Source: an uncultured Gelidibacter sp.
Lineage (GTDB): Bacteria > Bacteroidota > Bacteroidia > Flavobacteriales > Flavobacteriaceae
NCBI RefSeq assembly: GCF_947500795.1
Contig: NZ_CANMTE010000001.1
Span: 620,001 to 684,000 of the forward strand
DNA: 64,000 nt
Direction: 5' to 3'
Numbering within the stretch: the stretch's first letter is position 1; each line of letters begins with the position of its first letter. The notes under the pieces are model-generated. The model saw only the letters and a program-made list of their open reading frames with translations, did no database searches and was not told where the DNA came from. Both the position numbers and the translations under genes were made by a program. Of the stretch, positions 59,396 to 64,000 are shown in pieces.

Positions 59396-60058
59396 TTACT
59401 CTCCTTCTTTTACAATAATAACGCTAGCGGTCACGCCAGTTAAGAGATTCCATTTTTTGGAAGATACAAGCACGCCATTATCATCAAAAACATGAAATTC
59501 GGCAGTGTTCGGGCCAGACTCACCTTGGTTGAGTGCCACAAATTCTATTTTATTGATGCCTTCTACTAACGGCACATCAAAAGACTTGAAAGTACCAGTC
59601 AGTAACAGATTTGGAATAAAAACGACACCGTTTACAAAAACACGTACCCGGTCGCCATCAGGATATTCGTGGTCTCTACAGCTAATATTGGCTTTGTTTC
59701 CAGTCATTCTAAAACTCCCCAAGAACTGATCTTCCATGGTTGGCATTTTAAAACCTTGTTCCACAGCTTGACTGTTCCATTTTTTATCGAAAATTTCTCC
59801 CGGATCTTTTAGGTTGGAATCATCAAACATTGAAAATTCCTTTTTCTTTTTATTGATGGTGATAGGATATTCAACAGGAGCGGTTTCTTCCTTTTTAACG
59901 GGCTCGATTTTTACTGGTTCAGGGGCCGGTTCTTTCTTTTCATCCTTTTTTTCTACGGCAGGAATTGGAATGCTTCTAATTGGAAATTCTTGTGCGTTCA
60001 CTTGAAAAATCGCAACGAGAAAGAATATGCCCAAAAGGTTGTATTTGTAGGATGCCAT
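59396..60058 (-). CDS. Secreted protein with Pro/Lys/Glu-rich linker
   Basis: 220 aa from the ATG at 60056-60058 (MASYKYNLLGIFFLVAIFQVNAQ), which provides a signal peptide. Residues about 30-65 form a charged P/K/E linker. From about 100 to the end a beta-sandwich-like domain is seen: GDRVRVFVNGVVF, VEGINKIEFVALNQGESGP and a final VFDDNGVLVSSKKWNL. No catalytic motif. Possibly a periplasmic or surface protein linked to the envelope; not recognised by name. Confidence 0.7.
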   Translation of the reverse strand: MASYKYNLLGIFFLVAIFQVNAQEFPIRSIPIPAVEKKDEKKEPAPEPVKIEPVKKEETAPVEYPITINKKKKEFSMFDDSNLKDPGEIFDKKWNSQAVEQGFKMPTMEDQFLGSFRMTGNKANISCRDHEYPDGDRVRVFVNGVVFIPNLLLTGTFKSFDVPLVEGINKIEFVALNQGESGPNTAEFHVFDDNGVLVSSKKWNLLTGVTASVIIVKEGE

Positions 60059-60149
60059 AAGTTTGAAAACTATTTCGGATACTTTAATCAATAACTGTAC
60101 CTATTAGCGAAACTAACAATTAATTTTCACTATAATTTTAAAGAAAACG

Positions 60150-61664
60150 TTAAAACTTCCCGTTAAAACTCAGCCTTAACTTTCTAATATACTCTTCCAT
60201 AAGCCAGTCTTTATAATTTTTGGTGCTGTTCATCATACAATACGAATATTGTTTGATGCGATATGAAATATCATCTTGCAAATATTTGATCATATCGCGG
60301 GCATCAAAAATAGTATCGACGTTTTCAATAATCATCTTCGAGTGTTGCTCTATAGATTTTTCAATAGCACTTATCGATTTCTGACCATCCAAAATGGCTT
60401 TTTCATAAGCTTCCTTAACGTCAAATTCGATATTTTCAGTATTGCTGAAACGTGCGCGTATGGAGTCTGGCATCACATATACAAAGTCGCGTTCAATATC
60501 TTCATCATTCCTAAGATTTTCAAGATAAAGATCAGGATATTTAAAGATATGTTGCCAATCTACGGCTTGATCCCACGGACCGAAACGGATTGCATTATTA
60601 CCTAAATCTAAAACAGTAAACGATTTTTTGTTTTCAAGAATACGGGACCCACGACCTATCATTTGGAAATATAGTGTCAATGATCGAGTGGCGCGATTTA
60701 ATATCACTGATTCCACGCTTGGCTCATCAAATCCGGTGGTTAAAATACTCACCGATGTCAAAATTCCATCAGGCGTATTTTTGAACCACTTCAAAATGTC
60801 CTTACGTTCTTGCTTGCTGCAGGTATTATCTAAATGTCTCACGTTATAGCCCGCACGTTGGAACGAATAACACACTTCTTTTGAAGTTTGAATTCCGTTA
60901 TTGAAAATCAGTGTCTTCTTGCCTTTCGACATTTCTTCGTAAGCAAAAATCAGCTTACTCAACATATGCGAGTTGGTATAAAGCGCTTCTGAAGATTTTA
61001 CGGTGTAATCGCCATTAATCCCAATTTTCAAAGTGTTCAATTCCACATCAAAATTGTACAACTCTGCTTTCGCCAAGAAACCATTTTTTATCAAGGTTGA
61101 AATGTCATCACCAACAATCAGTTTTTGGTAATTATCTTTCATTGGCAATTTGATATTCGAACTCAATGGCGTTGCTGTAACACCAAGGATAAAACAGTTT
61201 TCAAAGAATTTAAAAAGCTTTCTAAAGGAGTTGTAATGTGCTTCATCAATAATCACCAAGCCGATATCTTCCAAACGCAGTTTCTTATCATTCAGACGGT
61301 TGTTCAGCGTCTCAACCATCGCTACGAAACATTGATACTGATCTTGGTCTGGCAGCTCCTTAACTTTACTGTTGATGATCTTGTTATGAACATCAAAATT
61401 GGTCAACATTTTTGAAGTCTGCTTGCACAACTCAATCCGATGGGTCAAAATGACCACTTTCTTATTATGGTTTTTTATGTAACGTCTAACAATCTCTGAG
61501 AAAATAACCGTCTTCCCTCCTCCCGTTGGAAGTTGGTACAACAAATTAAAATTATCTGGAGACGTTTCCAATACCTCAAAAATCTTGTTCAAATCAGCGA
61601 GCTGATAATCATAAAGATTCTTCTTGGTTTTGGTTTCGTTAATGTTTTCGGACGTTTCTAACAT
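60150..61664 (-). CDS. SF2 DEAH-box helicase (paralogue 2)
   Basis: 504 aa from the ATG at 61662-61664 (MLETSENINETKTKKNLYDY); an upstream ATG adds ten residues. It is a close paralogue of the helicase at 52515-54071 with the same motifs in the same order: QLPTGGGKTV, THRIEL, IDEAHYNSF, GVTATP, TTGFDEPSVE and QMIGRGSR. The specific C-terminal region is also shared. By eye more than half of the residues are identical, so the pair arose by duplication and has diverged. Neither copy shows an inactivating change in the helicase motifs. Its gene is not in an operon. Confidence 0.88.
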   Translation of the reverse strand: MLETSENINETKTKKNLYDYQLADLNKIFEVLETSPDNFNLLYQLPTGGGKTVIFSEIVRRYIKNHNKKVVILTHRIELCKQTSKMLTNFDVHNKIINSKVKELPDQDQYQCFVAMVETLNNRLNDKKLRLEDIGLVIIDEAHYNSFRKLFKFFENCFILGVTATPLSSNIKLPMKDNYQKLIVGDDISTLIKNGFLAKAELYNFDVELNTLKIGINGDYTVKSSEALYTNSHMLSKLIFAYEEMSKGKKTLIFNNGIQTSKEVCYSFQRAGYNVRHLDNTCSKQERKDILKWFKNTPDGILTSVSILTTGFDEPSVESVILNRATRSLTLYFQMIGRGSRILENKKSFTVLDLGNNAIRFGPWDQAVDWQHIFKYPDLYLENLRNDEDIERDFVYVMPDSIRARFSNTENIEFDVKEAYEKAILDGQKSISAIEKSIEQHSKMIIENVDTIFDARDMIKYLQDDISYRIKQYSYCMMNSTKNYKDWLMEEYIRKLRLSFNGKF

Positions 61665-61822
61665 AAAATAAGGGCGTTCGGAGAAAATTTGCACAAAATT
61701 AAGACATTATAAGAGTTATAAAGAGGTATTCATGAAAAGATTTTAGAAAGGCTAGACTCTAGTAACATGTCTTTCTTATAGATAGTTGCCTGCACATAAG
61801 CATAGATGCATTTTACTACAAC

Positions 61823-61853
61823 AAAAAAGAGAACCAATTAGGTCCTCTTTTTT
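61823..61853. terminator. Bidirectional terminator after hsp20
   Basis: AAAAAAGAG-A-ACC and GGT-C-CTCTTTTTT form a stem with one mismatch and a 5-nt loop, with T runs on both strands. It lies about 25 bp after the hsp20 stop. Confidence 0.8.
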
Positions 61854-61876
61854 AAGGTTTGATTCTTATAATTAGC

Positions 61877-62371
61877 TTAAGAAACGGTAATACGTTTCGC
61901 AGGTTTCTCTTTGGCTTCTTCTTTCTTTGGTAAATGCACCGTTAAAATACCATCGGTATATTTGGCGCTAATGTTATCAGACTCAATGGTGTCTGGTAAA
62001 GTAAACGTTCTTTTGAAAGACGCATATCCAAATTCACGACGTGTGTAAGTTTCTTCTTTAACTTCGTTTTCTTCCTTACGCTCTGAAGAAATGGAAAGCA
62101 CTTTATTATCGACATCAATATTAAAATCAGATTTTTTCATTCCAGGAACTGCAATTTCCAAAAAGAATTCCTCAGCATTTTCTTTAATATTCACTGCTGG
62201 AAGCGTCATTCCTGTATTGAAATTAGACAAAAAACCTGTGCCCCTTCCATTGTCAAACATATCCTCTATCCAAGATGAAAATGTTGGTAAAGAAGAGGTA
62301 TGTCTTGAAGCTGTATTTCTTTGTGTAGAAACATCATTTCTATTTTTCTGAATTGTTGCTAAACTACTCAT
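61877..62371 (-). CDS. hsp20: Small heat-shock protein (Hsp20/alpha-crystallin)
   Basis: 164 aa. Residues about 55-155 form the alpha-crystallin domain: IAVPGMKKSDFNIDVDNKVLSI, the conserved YTRREFGYASFKRTFTLP, and ISAKYTDGILTVHLPKKE. The C-terminal RITVS contains the I-x-I/V type anchor. N-terminal residues 1-50 are Ser/Thr/Asn-rich. It is an ATP-independent holdase that protects unfolding proteins. Upstream there is a -7 element, direct repeats in the leader and a wide inverted repeat. Confidence 0.92.
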   Translation of the reverse strand: MSSLATIQKNRNDVSTQRNTASRHTSSLPTFSSWIEDMFDNGRGTGFLSNFNTGMTLPAVNIKENAEEFFLEIAVPGMKKSDFNIDVDNKVLSISSERKEENEVKEETYTRREFGYASFKRTFTLPDTIESDNISAKYTDGILTVHLPKKEEAKEKPAKRITVS

Positions 62372-62403
62372 GGTTCATCAAATTTTTAAGTTAAACTTCA
62401 TTT

Positions 62404-62519
62404 TCGATACCTCTATTTCAAAATCGATACCAAAGCTAAATTTGTGTGAATTCGGTTGAATTTTTACCTTAAAACCGTCATTTTGACATAGTTAATCGTC
62501 TAAATACTAACAAAATGAC
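62404..62519 (-). promoter_or_regulatory. Hsp20 promoter region with repeats
   Basis: On the minus strand TAGCTTTG (62431-62438) matches TAnnTTTG, with TTC 19 bp upstream in the place of TTG. The leader has two direct copies of TCGATACC (plus-strand view, 62404-62411 and 62424-62431) 20 bp apart. Further upstream GTCATTTTG (62477-62485) and CAAAATGAC (62511-62519) form a perfect 9-bp inverted repeat 25 bp apart, and the first includes the palindrome GTCA-TTT-TGAC. Likely heat-shock control sites. Confidence 0.5.
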
Positions 62520-62554
62520 AGTTTTTAGGAATTAAAAGTATTAGCGAAGAAAGT

Positions 62555-62974
62555 TTACTTTGATGCTTTTTTTATAGTTTCTTTTGATAGTTTGTAATCG
62601 ATACAGACTTGGCGTCGCCCCCATTCTCTTGCTGCCTCAATATCATCACCCATATAAATATCAATATGATTACGCCATTTGCGATGCATTTTATCCTTTA
62701 CCAAATACACATCGTCAAAACCTTCAATCATGACCGGTGTATTATGTTTAAAGCCCTTGCGTAACAAATCAGGGGAAACGGCAATATATCTCATTCCTGG
62801 TTTTAGACTATCACCAAATGCTGTAAGGTGAGGCCTACTACTTGTTTGATCGACAGTGGAATTATAGGCACTTGCGATAACAGTAACAGAATCCCATATT
62901 TCTAAAGGCTCTTCTTTAGGGGATTTCTTACAACCTGTTACTATTAAGAATAACAATAAAAAACGTATTTGCAT
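62555..62974 (-). CDS. 3D-domain lipoprotein
   Basis: 139 aa from the ATG at 62972-62974 (MQIRFLLLFLIVTGC, lipid-modified C15). Residues about 33-125 form the 3D domain, a double-psi barrel found in cell-wall lytic transglycosylases and resuscitation-type proteins: VTVIASAYNSTVDQT, PGMRYIAVSPDLLRKG and the conserved VKDKMHRKWRNHIDIYMGD. The three aspartates expected of the family fall in DKMHRKWRNHIDIYMGDD. It may cleave or bind peptidoglycan at the cell surface. The gene is divergent from the dipeptidase (76 bp). Confidence 0.85.
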   Translation of the reverse strand: MQIRFLLLFLIVTGCKKSPKEEPLEIWDSVTVIASAYNSTVDQTSSRPHLTAFGDSLKPGMRYIAVSPDLLRKGFKHNTPVMIEGFDDVYLVKDKMHRKWRNHIDIYMGDDIEAAREWGRRQVCIDYKLSKETIKKASK

Positions 62975-63050
62975 GAAATAAATATACAACTTATAGAAAC
63001 ATTAATTCATTTTTGTAACTTGTCACGTCACAAATATATTATTGAAACCT

Positions 63051-64000
63051 ATGAAAAAAACTATTCTCTCTTTAAGTTTATTAACGCTTTTTATGAGCTG
63101 TAAAGACGACACTAAAAAAATGGCTGAACCTGATTCAAAACAAGATTCCATTGCGCTTATAGAACGTGCAAAAGCCATTCACGAACGTGTCATTACGCTA
63201 GATACGCATTGTGATTTTAATGTTGCTAATTTTACAGATGAAACCAACTATACGCAAGATTTGTCATCGCAGGTTACCTTGCCTAAAATGGACCAAGGCG
63301 GCTTGGATGTTGCATGGTTTATAGTGTATACAGGGCAAGAGGAATTAACGGATGCTGGTTTCAAAAAGGCTCATGAAACTGCTATGGGGAAGTTTAATGC
63401 CATTCACAAATTGGTAGATGACATTGCTCCAGAACAAATTGAATTGGCGGTTACTTCTGATGATGTGAGACGTATCGTGAAAGCCGGAAAAAAAGTGGCT
63501 ATGATTGGTATTGAAAATGGCTATCCTGTTGGTAAAGACCTCGCAAATGTTGAGAAGTTTTACAACTTAGGTGGTCGATACATGTCTTTGTCGCACAACG
63601 GACACAGCCAATTAAGTGATAGCAATACTGGGGAAGAAGATTCTGTTTGGTTGAATAATGGACTGAGCGAATTAGGGAAGAAAGTTGTAAAAGAGATGAA
63701 TCGTTTAGGGATGATGATTGATGTGTCTCACCCAAGTAAGGAAGCGATGAAGCAGATGATTGAATTATCAGAAGCTCCAATTATAGCTTCTCATTCTTCA
63801 GCAAGAGCTTTGTGTGATCATAGTAGAAATTTAGATGATGAACAATTAGAGTGGTTAAAGAAAAACGGTGGCGTTGTGCAAACCGTTGCTTTTGCTGCAT
63901 ATTTAAATACGGAAAAGGCTGAGAAATATGCTGCTTTTCAAAAAGAAGTGGGCTTAAAAGTGATGGATTCTATGAATGTGGCCTATTTAGAACGCAGTGA
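63051..64000 (+). CDS. Membrane dipeptidase (M19) lipoprotein, partial
   Basis: 316 codons are visible; the frame is open at base 64000. The signal MKKTILSLSLLTLFMSC marks a lipoprotein. The zinc-binding motif DTHCDFN is at about 48-54, a bridging glutamate in GIENGYPVG, then LSHNGHSQLSDS and SHSSARALCDH with the remaining histidines, and VSHPSKEAM. This is the M19 renal-dipeptidase family, which splits dipeptides, often with D-amino acids or dehydro bonds. Peptidase at the cell surface is likely. A near-palindrome TTGTCACGTCACAA lies about 30 bp before the start, in the gap shared with the divergent 3D-domain gene. Confidence 0.92.
   Translation, partial: MKKTILSLSLLTLFMSCKDDTKKMAEPDSKQDSIALIERAKAIHERVITLDTHCDFNVANFTDETNYTQDLSSQVTLPKMDQGGLDVAWFIVYTGQEELTDAGFKKAHETAMGKFNAIHKLVDDIAPEQIELAVTSDDVRRIVKAGKKVAMIGIENGYPVGKDLANVEKFYNLGGRYMSLSHNGHSQLSDSNTGEEDSVWLNNGLSELGKKVVKEMNRLGMMIDVSHPSKEAMKQMIELSEAPIIASHSSARALCDHSRNLDDEQLEWLKKNGGVVQTVAFAAYLNTEKAEKYAAFQKEVGLKVMDSMNVAYLERS

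Overview
The window looks like a chromosomal segment of a marine-type member of the Flavobacteriaceae (Bacteroidota). The DNA is AT-rich, Shine-Dalgarno sequences are mostly absent, and several genes have the Bacteroidota promoter form (TTG, 19-20 bp, TAnnTTTG). Gene families also fit: a TonB receptor with a carboxypeptidase-regulatory-like N-terminus, quinol nitric-oxide reductase, DUF4251, TPR-transmembrane-LuxR-like regulators, and many exported lipoproteins. No rRNA, tRNA, IS element, prophage or CRISPR array was seen. Both ends cut a gene: a Crp/Fnr regulator at base 1 and a membrane dipeptidase at base 64000.

Layout. 0-3.6 kb is a nitric-oxide module: Crp/Fnr regulator, norB, a cupin protein, and a shortened Rrf2-type regulator. 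Related palindromes lie in front of the cupin-norB unit and of the regulator. 3.8-13.5 kb holds a Na+/solute symporter, acyl-CoA synthetase, exported alpha/beta-hydrolase, a 471-aa helical protein, a TonB receptor, a second hydrolase and D-3-hydroxybutyrate dehydrogenase. I read this as a probable uptake and breakdown locus for hydroxybutyrate esters or oligomers. 13.5-18.5 kb has a DUF421 protein flanked by palindromic repeats and the tesA / ybbA-ybbP set. 18.6-22.2 kb has a small membrane protein, an acyl-CoA dehydrogenase ending inside a tandem repeat, and two lipoproteins. 22.2-26.5 kb is an efflux operon (permease, HlyD, TolC) under a Crp/Fnr regulator. 26.8-34.9 kb holds a metalloprotease lipoprotein, a DUF4242-cyclase-like-AraC fusion regulator, an MFS transporter, a BBE-type flavoenzyme and a TPR/LuxR-like regulator.

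34.9-39.4 kb is a TetR-headed redox operon (nitroreductase, CurA-like reductase broken by one frameshift, YqhD-like alcohol dehydrogenase, exported DJ-1/PfpI protein). 39.5-40.9 kb is an NhaC/MetT-like transporter behind a leader resembling a shortened SAM-I riboswitch. 41-50.3 kb is a divergent TetR-controlled beta-oxidation locus: thiolase, FadJ, acyl-CoA dehydrogenase, thioesterase, CaiB/racemase and acyl-CoA ligase, opposite a transglutaminase-like protein and the TetR gene. 50.5-64 kb has a DUF4251 lipoprotein, a ~245-bp tandem repeat, two paralogous SF2 helicases around DUF1853, topoisomerase III and a pseudouridine synthase, a cold-shock-domain protein, Hsp20, a 3D-domain lipoprotein and the partial dipeptidase.

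The main themes are import and oxidation of acyl compounds, redox and nitrosative stress, and efflux. The most promising points for novelty are the hydroxybutyrate-type TonB locus, the truncated SAM-like leader, the three-domain AraC regulator, the cysteine-less Rrf2 protein with its operators, and the helicase pair with DUF1853. All functional statements come from reading motifs; no database search was run.
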